From: CAYFMP01 sp964344215
GTDB taxonomy: Bacteria > Pseudomonadota > Alphaproteobacteria > Rhodospirillales > Casp-alpha2
Assembly: GCA_964344215.1 (NCBI GenBank)
Contig: CAYFMP010000074.1
Location: 1 to 19,203, forward strand
Length of the DNA stretch: 19,203 bases
Direction of reading: 5' to 3'
Position 1 is the stretch's first letter, and each line of letters opens with the position of its first letter. Both the position numbers and the translations under genes were made by a program. A model generated the notes under the pieces. The model was not told the DNA's origin, searched no databases, and saw only the letters and a list, made by a program, of their open reading frames with translations. Shown piece after piece: positions 6,049 through 13,836 of the stretch.

Positions 6049-8392
6049 CCTGCGTCCCAATCCGGCCGACAAACCGATCCCGCCCGGCAAGGCCCGGCGT
6101 CTGGCCGCCAACGAAGGCGGCAACGAAGCGGCGCAGCTGGTCGAGCAGGCTCAGAAACGCCTGGCCCAGGCCGAGATGCTGCTCAGCGTCTCGCGCAGGG
6201 TGGCGGCCATCGAAACCTTGGACGAAGTGCTCTCGACCCTGGTTGAGCTGACCACCTATGAGCTCAACGCCGAACGCGGCACGCTGTTCCTCAACGACCC
6301 GGCCACCGGCGAGCTGTATTCGAGGTTCGCCCAAGGCAACTTCGCTCGCGAGATCCGGCTCTTGAACACCGCCGGCATCGCCGGCGCCGTCTACACCAGC
6401 GGCGTCGGCGAGATCATTCTCGACGCCTACGCCGACGAGCGTTTCAACCGCAAGGTCGACGAGCAGACCGGTTTCACCACCAACTCCATCCTGTGCGCGC
6501 CGGTCAAGACCGTGACCGGCGACATCATCGGCGTCATCCAGGTCCTCAACAAGAAGCAGGGCGAGTTCAACAAGGACGACCTCGGCCTCCTCGAGGCCAT
6601 GACCACCCAGGCCGCCGTCGCCCTGCAGAGCACGCAGTTCGTCGAACGCATGAAGAAGAGCCGCGAGAAGGAACTGGAGTTCCTCGACGTGGTCTCCGAC
6701 GTCACCTCCGAGCTTGAACTCGGCACCCTGCTCAGGAAGGTGATGGAGGAGGCGACCCGCATGCTCAACGCCGACCGCTCGACCCTGTTCCTCAACGACG
6801 ACAAGACCGGCGAGCTGTTCTCGCGCGTCGCCATGGGCGATTCGATCGGCGAGATCCGCCTGCCCAACACGGTCGGCATCGCCGGCGCCGTCTTCACCTC
6901 GGGCCAGACCATCAACATCCCGTACGCCTACGCCGACCTCCGTTTCAACCCGTCGTTCGACAAGCAGACCGGCTACTTCACCCGCTCCATCCTGTGCGTG
7001 CCGGTGGTCAACAAGGAGCACAAGGTGATCGGTGTCACCCAGGTCCTCAACAAGCGCGGCGGGCCGTTCACCGACGAGGACGAATCACGCCTCAAGGCGT
7101 TCACCGCTCAAGTTTCCATCGCGCTCGAGAACGCCAAGCTGTTCGAAGACGTCCAGAACATGAAGAACTACAACGAGAGCATGCTGGAAAGCATGGCCAA
7201 CGGCGTCATCACCATGGACGAGGAAGGCAACATCGTCACCTGCAACGCCGCCGGCGAGCGCATCACCGGCTTAGGTCTCGACGACATCGTCGGCCGGCAG
7301 GCGGAAGCGTTCTTCACCGAGGCCAACGCCTGGGTCATGGACAAGGTCAGGAAGGTCGAGGAATCGTCGGAGCCCGACGAGGTGATGGACGCCGAGATGG
7401 AGTTCGCAGACGAGAAGCTGTCGGTCAACGTCAACGTGCTGCCGCTGGTCAACCCGGACGGCGACAAGCTCGGCTCGATGGTGATGATCGAGGACATCAG
7501 CTCGGAAAAGCGCATGAAGTCGACGATGTCGCGCTACATGGACCCCGGCCTCGCCGACCAGCTGATGGCCGGCGGCGAAGGCGACGATTTCCTGGGCGGC
7601 AAGAGCACCGAGGCCACCGTGCTGTTCTCCGACGTCCGCAGCTTCACCACCATCACCGAGTCCCTGGGCGCCCAGGGCACGGTCGCCATGCTTAACGAAT
7701 ATTTCACCATCATGGTCGACATCATCACCGGCGAGGGCGGCATGCTGGATAAGTTCATCGGCGACGCCATCATGGCCGCCTTCGGCATCCCGGTCGCCCA
7801 CGACGACGACGAGGACCGCGCCGTGCGCGCCGCCATCGCCATGATCAGCGACCTCTGGGAGTGGAACAAGGTGCGCGAGGCGCGGGGCGAGATGGCCATC
7901 GACCACGGCGTCGGCTTGAATACCGGCATGATCGTGTCGGGCAACATCGGCTCGCCGAAGCGCATGGACTTCACGATGATCGGCGACGGCGTCAACCTCG
8001 CCGCCCGCCTGGAATCGGCCTGCAAGCAGTACTCGGCCCGCATCCTGATCTCGGAGTTCACGCGGGCCAAGCTCAAGGGCACGTACCGGATGCGCGACGT
8101 CGACCTGGTCGTGGTCAAGGGCAAGACCGAGCCGGTCGGCGTCTACGAGGTGCTCGACTACCACAACGACGACACCTACCCCAACCTGATGGACAACGTG
8201 AACTACTTCAACGAAGGGGTGAAAGAATACCGGGCCGGCGAATGGGACAAGGGCATCGGCCGCTTCGAGGAAGCCATCAAGGCGAACGAGAACGACAAGC
8301 TGGCCCAAACCTACATCGAGCGCTGCCGGCACCTGAAGCAGGAGCCGCCCGAGGGCGATTGGGACGGGGTGTGGGTGATGACGTCTAAATAG
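6038..8392 (+). CDS. GAF-GAF-PAS class III adenylate cyclase
   Basis: The protein is 784 residues and cytoplasmic. It has a helical N-terminus (about 28-57), GAF1 (about 58-200), GAF2 (about 228-368), a PAS domain (about 375-490) and a class III cyclase domain (about 520-705). Metal-binding Asp532 (FSDVRSF) and Asp576 (DKFIGD) are present. Lys572 and Asp644 (RMDFTMIGD) are the pair that selects ATP, and Asn653 and Arg657 are the transition-state residues. So it should be an active adenylate cyclase making cAMP under control of small ligands or redox signals bound by GAF/PAS. A TPR-like segment (about 720-765) and an ending with DWDGVWVMTSK follow. GGAG lies 7 bases before the ATG; the start overlaps the coiled-coil gene. 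Confidence 0.92.
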   Translation: MAGSLRPNPADKPIPPGKARRLAANEGGNEAAQLVEQAQKRLAQAEMLLSVSRRVAAIETLDEVLSTLVELTTYELNAERGTLFLNDPATGELYSRFAQGNFAREIRLLNTAGIAGAVYTSGVGEIILDAYADERFNRKVDEQTGFTTNSILCAPVKTVTGDIIGVIQVLNKKQGEFNKDDLGLLEAMTTQAAVALQSTQFVERMKKSREKELEFLDVVSDVTSELELGTLLRKVMEEATRMLNADRSTLFLNDDKTGELFSRVAMGDSIGEIRLPNTVGIAGAVFTSGQTINIPYAYADLRFNPSFDKQTGYFTRSILCVPVVNKEHKVIGVTQVLNKRGGPFTDEDESRLKAFTAQVSIALENAKLFEDVQNMKNYNESMLESMANGVITMDEEGNIVTCNAAGERITGLGLDDIVGRQAEAFFTEANAWVMDKVRKVEESSEPDEVMDAEMEFADEKLSVNVNVLPLVNPDGDKLGSMVMIEDISSEKRMKSTMSRYMDPGLADQLMAGGEGDDFLGGKSTEATVLFSDVRSFTTITESLGAQGTVAMLNEYFTIMVDIITGEGGMLDKFIGDAIMAAFGIPVAHDDDEDRAVRAAIAMISDLWEWNKVREARGEMAIDHGVGLNTGMIVSGNIGSPKRMDFTMIGDGVNLAARLESACKQYSARILISEFTRAKLKGTYRMRDVDLVVVKGKTEPVGVYEVLDYHNDDTYPNLMDNVNYFNEGVKEYRAGEWDKGIGRFEEAIKANENDKLAQTYIERCRHLKQEPPEGDWDGVWVMTSK

Positions 8393-8436
8393 GGGCGCTT
8401 TCTTCCTTCCACCCTACCCGCCGTCCGGTTCGAAAC

Positions 8437-8595
8437 CTTAGCATTGTTTAACATCCGAACACCCTCCCATCGGCCTCGAGAATGTCCGGTTTTGTCCTGT
8501 TCCCTCTTTCCGGGGGTCGGTGCCGTCCGAAAATGCCGATAAATGACGATGAATGCCGATAAATGCCAAGGACAACCGGCCTCCGTCCGTTCTCC
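8437..8595 (-). repeat. Dispersed repeat, copy B (inverted)
   Basis: This is the reverse complement of 319-485 with many small differences. CTTAGCATTGTTTAACATCC (8437-8456) matches the end of copy A exactly. The 10-bp units are GAAAATGCCG, ATAAATGACG, ATGAATGCCG and ATAAATGCCA at 8529-8568, and a single GAATGTCC unit occurs near 8480. Its CTTAG end lies 44 bp after the cyclase stop. It therefore has the same orientation relative to its upstream gene as copy A has to the phosphatase gene. Confidence 0.75.
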
Positions 8596-8896
8596 TCGGC
8601 GACTGCCGCCACTGCTGTCGAACGATCGGGCGCGCTCCGCCGCCCGCTTCTCGGACCGGCAAGGCCCCGAACGGTTGATCTCCAAAACGGCGGCCCCATC
8701 CCGGTAACGCATGGAAGGCCGGAACACCGCCCGCCGCCGGCCCCGGACCGGCCCATCCGCCGCCCGAACGAACGGTGGCGGTCGCCTACCCAAGGCCCTT
8801 ATTCGCAATGTCAAAGAGCACAAAGAAGGTATATATAGCTAATTATTTCTCTCTTGTCAATACAAATAGTGAACGAACACGACAAAATCATCAATG

Positions 8897-8924
8897 TTGA
8901 AAAAATAACAATGTTTGTTATTAT
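8897..8924 (+). promoter_or_regulatory. parDE promoter with overlapping palindromic operator
   Basis: TTGAAA (8897-8902) and TATTAT (8919-8924) are a -35/-10 pair with a 16-base spacer. Between and over them lies a perfect palindrome: AATAACAA (8904-8911), TGT, TTGTTATT (8915-8922). A ribbon-helix-helix antitoxin bound there would block RNA polymerase, the usual self-repression of such modules. Transcription would start near 8931, about 26 bases before the antitoxin ATG. Confidence 0.6.
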
Positions 8925-8956
8925 CTGATATCGGTAACGGAATTATTGACGCCCCC

Positions 8957-9211
8957 ATGAACATCTCCCTCACGCCGGAACTCGAACAACTCGTTAAGGA
9001 AAAGGTGGCAGGCGGTCTCTACAACAACGCCAGCGAAGTCATCCGCGAAGCCCTCAGGCTCCTCGTCCAACGCGATGAACTGGGGCACCTGTATGAGGAC
9101 TGGCTGACCGCCGAGATCGAAGTGGGTTGGGAGCAACTCGAGCGCGGCGATACCCGCCCCTACGACATGACGGCCATCGTCGAGGCCGCCAAGGCGCAAA
9201 CCGCGGGCTGA
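8957..9211 (+). CDS. parD: ParD-family antitoxin
   Basis: The protein is 84 residues. The start MNISLTPELEQLVKEKV, then SGLYNNASEVIREALRLL-like sequence (here GGLYNNASEVIREALRLL), is the ribbon-helix-helix DNA-binding fold of ParD antitoxins. The acidic C-terminal half would wrap the toxin. I chose ATG 8957 because the fold starts there; upstream in-frame sequence belongs to the operator. No strong ribosome-binding site is visible. Its stop TGA is directly followed by the toxin ATG, so translation is coupled. The gene is less GC-biased upstream than its surroundings, which suggests acquisition with its own promoter. Confidence 0.9.
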   Translation: MNISLTPELEQLVKEKVAGGLYNNASEVIREALRLLVQRDELGHLYEDWLTAEIEVGWEQLERGDTRPYDMTAIVEAAKAQTAG

Positions 9212-9529
9212 ATGGCCCCCACTTCCTACTCGATCGAACTTTCGCCGAAGGCGGAATCGGACCTCGCTGAAATCGCAGCCTACACTCTTGAGCGCTGGGG
9301 CGCCGGTCAGATGGAAACCTATATGGCCGAACTGGACGCGACGATTCGGGGCCTCGGAGAGAGACCCGAGCGCGGTCTCAACCGCGATCACATGCAACCG
9401 GGGCTCAAAAGCGTCACCCACAGGACCCGCCATCACATTTTCTATCGTATTCGCGGTGAGTTCGTGCAGATCGTCCGAATTCTCCACACACGCCGCAACA
9501 TGGCGGTGGAAATCTCCCGATCAACCTAA
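9212..9529 (+). CDS. parE: ParE/RelE-superfamily toxin
   Basis: The protein is 105 residues, a normal length for ParE. Family features are visible: SYSIELSPKAESDLAEIAAYTLERWG at the N-terminus (helical hairpin), L..RPERG in the middle, and a strand-rich end, HHIFYRI...VQIVRILHTRRN. ParE toxins poison DNA gyrase; other members of the fold cleave mRNA, so the target is inferred. It starts at the base after the antitoxin stop. The reading frame looks intact. Four bases after its stop begins the relic of a cyclase gene. Confidence 0.88.
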   Translation: MAPTSYSIELSPKAESDLAEIAAYTLERWGAGQMETYMAELDATIRGLGERPERGLNRDHMQPGLKSVTHRTRHHIFYRIRGEFVQIVRILHTRRNMAVEISRST

Positions 9530-9533
9530 ACTA

Positions 9534-9653
9534 AAGGCCGACCCCAACGACAAGCTGGCCGAGACCTACATCGGGCGCTGCGAGCACCTCAAGCAGGAAC
9601 CGCCGGAGGGCGAATGGGACGGGGTGTGGGCGATGACGTCGAAGCAGGGTTAA
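9534..9653 (+). pseudogene. Relic: C-terminal tail of a second adenylate cyclase
   Basis: An open stretch of 39 codons ends in TAA and encodes a near copy of the last residues of the GAF cyclase, including NDKLAETYI, CEHLKQEPPEGEWDG and VWAMTSK. By eye it agrees with 8282-8389 at about 94 of 111 bases, with both silent and amino-acid changes. So it is an old paralogue, not a fresh duplication. It has no start and no catalytic domain. It abuts the toxin gene and is probably what is left of a tandem cyclase disrupted or replaced when the toxin–antitoxin module arrived. Confidence 0.75.
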
Positions 9654-9668
9654 GCTAGCCCCTCACCC

Positions 9669-10316
9669 CTACCCCAACGCCTCTTTCTCGGACTGGATGA
9701 AGTCGCGGGTCAGCGCCGCCAGTCCGCGATAGAACGGCAGCTCGGCGCGGTCTTCGATGCGCCGGCAGAACTTCGGCACCCATTCGGCCAGGTGATCGCC
9801 GACGAAGTCGCGCTGCAAGCCGCGCAGCCGCTCGGCCTCCGCCGCGTCCCCGTTGACCAGGGCTTCGGCCTCGGCCGCCGCCACCAAGTGCATGAACTCC
9901 ATCTCGGCGCTGATGTGGTCCGGCAGGTCGTGGTAGTCGGGCCTATAGGCGAACCCGGCCCTCTCGATGAACGCTTTCACCCGGGCCGTGTCGCGGCTCC
10001 ACAACATCGCCCCGTCGCCGCCCAGGTGGACGGCGGCGAACGGCGCCACGTGATCGCCGGGGCCGATGAACAGCCGCGCGTATTCGACGGCCAGCGTCTC
10101 GATCAGGCCGTCGCCGAAGTCGCCGCTGAAGTCGACGCCGAGGTCGACGCCGGCCTCCATGAGCGGCTCGAGGAAAGCCGGATCGCCGATGCGCGCCAGC
10201 AACTCGGTCGTCGGTTCGGTCCGAAAGACGGCGGCCAGGAAGCCATAGAGATTGCTCCTCTCAGTGGCGTTCCCGGCCGCAATGTCTCTGTCGCCGGTTG
10301 CGACCTTATCGTTCAT
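9669..10316 (-). CDS. TorD/DmsD-family molybdoenzyme chaperone
   Basis: The protein is 215 residues, cytoplasmic and all-helical. Typical TorD/NarJ-like features are R.NLYGFLA.VFR.EP near the N-terminus (here ERSNLYGFLAAVFRTEP), EYARLFIGPG in the middle, and DLPDHISAEMEFM, the signature region. Such chaperones bind the Tat signal of a molybdoenzyme, protect it and help cofactor insertion before export. It is the last gene of the operon and starts 4 bases after the catalytic-subunit stop, so that subunit is its likely client. The ribosome-binding site is weak (GGCGG), suggesting coupled translation. Confidence 0.88.
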   Translation of the reverse strand: MNDKVATGDRDIAAGNATERSNLYGFLAAVFRTEPTTELLARIGDPAFLEPLMEAGVDLGVDFSGDFGDGLIETLAVEYARLFIGPGDHVAPFAAVHLGGDGAMLWSRDTARVKAFIERAGFAYRPDYHDLPDHISAEMEFMHLVAAAEAEALVNGDAAEAERLRGLQRDFVGDHLAEWVPKFCRRIEDRAELPFYRGLAALTRDFIQSEKEALG

Positions 10317-10320
10317 GCGT

Positions 10321-12855
10321 TCAGGCCGCCGCCGACCGGGTCACCTTGACGACCGTGTCCATCCAGCGTTGCTGACCGCTGATCTGATCGGGGTCGTTGG
10401 GGATGATCCAGTTGGGATGCGTGCCGTGCGACTTCCACCAGTGATCGAGCTCGTGGTCGGAAGTCGCCATCGGCGCCATCTTGCCGGAAGCGAAGCGGCC
10501 GTACTGCCAGTGCCCGCAGTGGAACGAGATGCCGATCACGCCCGGCGCGATGGCCGGCGTCACCCGGGCCGTCGTCTCGACGGAGCCGATCGCCGAAGTG
10601 ACGCGGATGGCGTCGCCCTCGTCGATGCCGCGAAGCTTGGCGGTGGCCGGGTTAATCCAGGCCGGGTTGTCGTGATAGATCTCGGTCAGCCACTTGCAGT
10701 TCTGGGTGCGCGAGTGGGTCTGGACGTTGACCTTGAAGGTGGTCAGGATCATCTCGTCGGGTTGCATCGCCTTGTGCTCGGGGATTTCCTCGAAGCTCGG
10801 CAGGGCCGGCAATCCCTTCTCTTCCATGATGCTGGAATATATCTCGAAATAACCCGACTTGTTGACCTTGTCCGGCTTGAAGCCCTTGACCACGCGATCG
10901 CCGATCTTCTGGCCGACGTAGGCCTTGTACGACTTCTTGGTGTGGGCGTAGCCCTTGGCGCGGGCCTCCTCCTCGCTCTTCAGCTTGGCCTTCTTCCAGT
11001 TCCAGTAGACGCCGGTGGCCTCGTCGAGGATGACGCCTTCCTTCTCCAGATCGGCCGGCTTGACCGTCTTCTTGTACGAGTAGTAGCGGGGCTTGGCGTT
11101 GGGGTCGTAGAGGACGCCGTGCTCCTTCATGTACTCGAGGCCGCCGGCCTTCTTGACGGCCTTGGTCATCTCGCAGGACTTCTCGACGAATTCCTCCATC
11201 GAGCCGAAGCCGAGTGGGAAGCCCATCCGTTCGGCCAACTCGCAGGCGACGTCGGCGAAGTTCCGGACCTCGCCCAGCGGTTTGACCAGAGGCTGACGCA
11301 GGTAGTACTCGGGAACCTGACTCGGCGACACCATGTCCTCCCAGTCCCAACGTTCCAGATAGGTGGCGTCGGGCAGGATGATGTCGGCCAGCGCCGCCGA
11401 TTCGTCGTAGAACGGATTGACGCAGACCGAGAACGGGATCAGCGTCTCGTCCTTCAGGATGTCCTCGTTGGACTTGCAATCGCCGTTCGAATAGACCGGC
11501 GTGTAGCAGTACCACATGTAGACGTCGGGCCGGCCTTGGCTGCCGTCCTTGATGACGTTGAGGATCTGATGGTTGACGTGGTGGGTCGGCAACGCCGCCT
11601 GACCCTTCAAGCCGTCGGCGACTTTGAGCTTTTTCGACTTCGGCTTTTTCTTCGGTCCCTTCGGGTACTTCCACTTGGCGCCGACCGCCAGGCAACGGCC
11701 GCCGGGGTTGTCGATGTTGCCGGTGATGGCCGCCAGCGTCTGACATGCCCGCTCGCCTTCCGAGCCCCAATAGTGGGCGACCATGCCGCGGTAGCTGACC
11801 AGGCAGGCCGGTTTGGTGGTGGCGAACTCGCGGGCGATCGTTCTGATCTTGTCGGCCGGCACGCCGCTGACCTTCTCGGCCATTTCCGGCGTGTACCCGG
11901 CCAGATGCGCCTTCAGCGCCGCCACCTTCTCTTCGGTGGTGGCGTTCATATCCGGCGTCACCTTGCAGTACTCGAGGAAGGCCTCGCCGGCGCCGCGATA
12001 GAGACCCTCTTCCATAATGACGTTGCACATGGCGAGGACGACCGCCGTATCGGTGCCGGGCTTGACGGGAACCCACTCGTTCGATTTGGCCGCCGTGTTC
12101 GACAGCCGCACGTCGAAGGTCACCATCTTGACCCGTTTGTCGGCCAGCGCCTTGATCAGCCGCTGTGCCTCGGAGGTGTGGTTGGTATGGGCCTCCAGGC
12201 AGTTGGAGCCGAAGTTGAGGATGTAGCGGGTGTTGTCGAAGTCCCAGTTGTCGTAGTGCTTGCCCCAGGTCAGCTCCTGGCCGGTCCACTTGGCGCCTTC
12301 GCAGATGGAAGTGTGGTTGCCGATCGTGCCGGTACCGTAATTGGCGAGGAAGACGCTTTTGATGAGCTTAGACGAACTCGCCTTCATGCGGCCGTAGTGG
12401 AACATGAATTTCTCGGGATGGCCTTCGTCGCGAAGCTTCTTCAGGCGTCCGCCGACCTCGTCCAAGGCCTCGTCCCACGAAATTCTTTTCCACTTGCCTT
12501 CGCCGCGTTTGCCGACACGCCGCATCGGATAGAGGATACGGTCCGGATCGTAGACCTGGTTGACGCCGGCTTGCGCCTTGGCGCAGACCTTGCCGTCGGT
12601 GCGGTTGGACAGCGGATGGCCTTCGATCTTGGCCAAACGCCCGTCCTCGACGTAACCCATTACCGGACAACGGCTGACACATTGCCAGCAGGCGCTGGGA
12701 ATGGCCTCGCGTTGCTTGCCGGTCATCGGGTTGTAATCCTTGCCGCCCCTGTCCGGCAGGTCCTTGGCCGACGTTAGAGCGCCGGCGCCGAGACCGGCCG
12801 CGGACGCTCCCGCCGCAACGGCGCCAAGTTTGAGGAAATGACGACGACTTACCAT
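10321..12855 (-). CDS. Molybdopterin oxidoreductase catalytic subunit (PsrA/TtrA-like), Tat-exported
   Basis: The protein is 844 residues. It has a Tat signal (SRRHFLKLG at 2-10, then a hydrophobic Ala/Gly stretch) and a [4Fe-4S] site at Cys56, Cys59, Cys63 and Cys91. Cys185 in NHTSICEGAKW is the probable molybdenum ligand. The middle part has LPDATYLERWDWED, and a C-terminal dinucleotide-binding domain contains HCGHWQYGRF. It belongs to the DMSO-reductase superfamily, branch with PsrA, PhsA, TtrA and ArrA. It should reduce or oxidise a small inorganic compound in the periplasm, but I cannot name the substrate. It is shorter than usual TtrA (about 1000 residues). A lysine-rich insert lies at 394-411. 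ATG 12855 is chosen for GGAGGG 5 bases upstream, immediately after the preceding stop. Confidence 0.88.
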   Translation of the reverse strand: MVSRRHFLKLGAVAAGASAAGLGAGALTSAKDLPDRGGKDYNPMTGKQREAIPSACWQCVSRCPVMGYVEDGRLAKIEGHPLSNRTDGKVCAKAQAGVNQVYDPDRILYPMRRVGKRGEGKWKRISWDEALDEVGGRLKKLRDEGHPEKFMFHYGRMKASSSKLIKSVFLANYGTGTIGNHTSICEGAKWTGQELTWGKHYDNWDFDNTRYILNFGSNCLEAHTNHTSEAQRLIKALADKRVKMVTFDVRLSNTAAKSNEWVPVKPGTDTAVVLAMCNVIMEEGLYRGAGEAFLEYCKVTPDMNATTEEKVAALKAHLAGYTPEMAEKVSGVPADKIRTIAREFATTKPACLVSYRGMVAHYWGSEGERACQTLAAITGNIDNPGGRCLAVGAKWKYPKGPKKKPKSKKLKVADGLKGQAALPTHHVNHQILNVIKDGSQGRPDVYMWYCYTPVYSNGDCKSNEDILKDETLIPFSVCVNPFYDESAALADIILPDATYLERWDWEDMVSPSQVPEYYLRQPLVKPLGEVRNFADVACELAERMGFPLGFGSMEEFVEKSCEMTKAVKKAGGLEYMKEHGVLYDPNAKPRYYSYKKTVKPADLEKEGVILDEATGVYWNWKKAKLKSEEEARAKGYAHTKKSYKAYVGQKIGDRVVKGFKPDKVNKSGYFEIYSSIMEEKGLPALPSFEEIPEHKAMQPDEMILTTFKVNVQTHSRTQNCKWLTEIYHDNPAWINPATAKLRGIDEGDAIRVTSAIGSVETTARVTPAIAPGVIGISFHCGHWQYGRFASGKMAPMATSDHELDHWWKSHGTHPNWIIPNDPDQISGQQRWMDTVVKVTRSAAA

Positions 12856-12865
12856 GACACCCTCC

Positions 12866-13834
12866 TCACATTCCAACCGGACCGGTGATCTGTCCGGCGA
12901 CCACGACCACGTAACGGAGCATGAAACCGCCGATCAGAATCAAGGCGGGCATGGCGATCTCGACCGACCGCGGCGCCTTGAAGTCCTTCTGGTAGAGCAA
13001 CTTCGGGATGACGTAATAGAGTTCGACCAGAGCCGGGATGACCAGGCCGATGATGACGAACCAGAACCAGAATTGGGTGGCCAGGCTACCGCCCACAAGA
13101 ACCACCGCAACGGCGTCCTTGACGCCGCCGACGGTGAGATGGGCGTACATGACGAACAGGAAGACCACCATCAGTTCGAAGCCGATCAGCATGACGTCCG
13201 ACGCCGTCAGCAGGTACCCGGTATAGGTTCGGCGTTGCCGCACTCTGGGATCGGCGGCGTGGGTGTGCCCAGTAATGGCGCGCGCCAACAGAATGACGGC
13301 GATCCCCGTCGACAGCGACGAGATCAGGAACAGGAAAGCCAGGATCGGCGTGTTCCAGAACGGCCGCGCCGGCATGGCGCCCAACAACACGCCGGTGTAG
13401 ACGGCGGTCGCTATTCCAAGCGGCACCGCGATCCAGCACAGGAGCCGCCGCCACCGGTACCGCTGCTCGTCCGGGAGCCCCGGCGCGTTCTTTACGAAGG
13501 TGTAGGCGTAAACGATGCTGAAGCCGATGAACGCCGTCAGCAGCCAAGTGCCGATCGACATCGGCGACAGGTTGATGACCTTGTAGAGATTGATCCACTT
13601 GAACCAGTGGCCGGCCTCGAAGGAACCCAACTCGAAGATCAGCATGAAGGTTCCGATTATCACCGGCAACGGTGCCATGAAGGCTCCGAATCGGGCCGCG
13701 TCCACATGCATGCCGCGGAGTTCGTCACCGCCACGAAGGTAGATCGAGGCGCTGACGGTCATCGCGCCGGCACCAACACCGGCAAGGAAGAGGTATCCGA
13801 TGACCGGAAGACCCCAATTCAATTCCATACCCAT
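12866..13834 (-). CDS. NrfD/PsrC-like membrane quinone subunit
   Basis: The protein is 322 residues with eight predicted membrane helices, starting at about 10, 48, 90, 132, 160, 202, 240 and 292. The end reads LRYVVVVAGQ, a typical NrfD/PsrC ending. This subunit anchors the complex and exchanges electrons with the quinone pool. Its position between the ferredoxin and catalytic subunits matches ttrBCA. The ATG at 13834 has a perfect AAGGAGG 5 bases upstream, placed inside the end of the ferredoxin gene, whose stop is 2 bases away. The next gene starts 10 bases downstream. The open frame extends upstream of the ATG, but that part overlaps the ferredoxin gene in another frame and is not coding. 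Confidence 0.9.
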   Translation of the reverse strand: MGMELNWGLPVIGYLFLAGVGAGAMTVSASIYLRGGDELRGMHVDAARFGAFMAPLPVIIGTFMLIFELGSFEAGHWFKWINLYKVINLSPMSIGTWLLTAFIGFSIVYAYTFVKNAPGLPDEQRYRWRRLLCWIAVPLGIATAVYTGVLLGAMPARPFWNTPILAFLFLISSLSTGIAVILLARAITGHTHAADPRVRQRRTYTGYLLTASDVMLIGFELMVVFLFVMYAHLTVGGVKDAVAVVLVGGSLATQFWFWFVIIGLVIPALVELYYVIPKLLYQKDFKAPRSVEIAMPALILIGGFMLRYVVVVAGQITGPVGM

Positions 13835-13836
13835 CG

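Larger units (their letters stand above)
8393..8956. other. Gene-free spacer between cyclase and toxin–antitoxin
   Basis: The spacer begins with 44 bases without signal, then dispersed-repeat copy B (8437-8595). GC-rich sequence with no recognisable gene runs to about 8820. An abruptly AT-rich part (about 8830-8950) contains the toxin–antitoxin promoter and operator. Short open frames here run through the repeat and I reject them. No clear terminator hairpin with a T run follows the cyclase stop. Confidence 0.6.

Noticed and set aside
8393..8436. Rho-independent terminator after the cyclase
   Set aside because: No stem-loop followed by a T run is visible.
10252..12777. 841-codon open frame on the plus strand
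   Set aside because: It lies opposite the molybdoenzyme catalytic gene, which has clear family motifs. Its product is low-complexity Val/Leu/Asp/Gly-rich sequence typical of an antisense shadow in GC-rich DNA.
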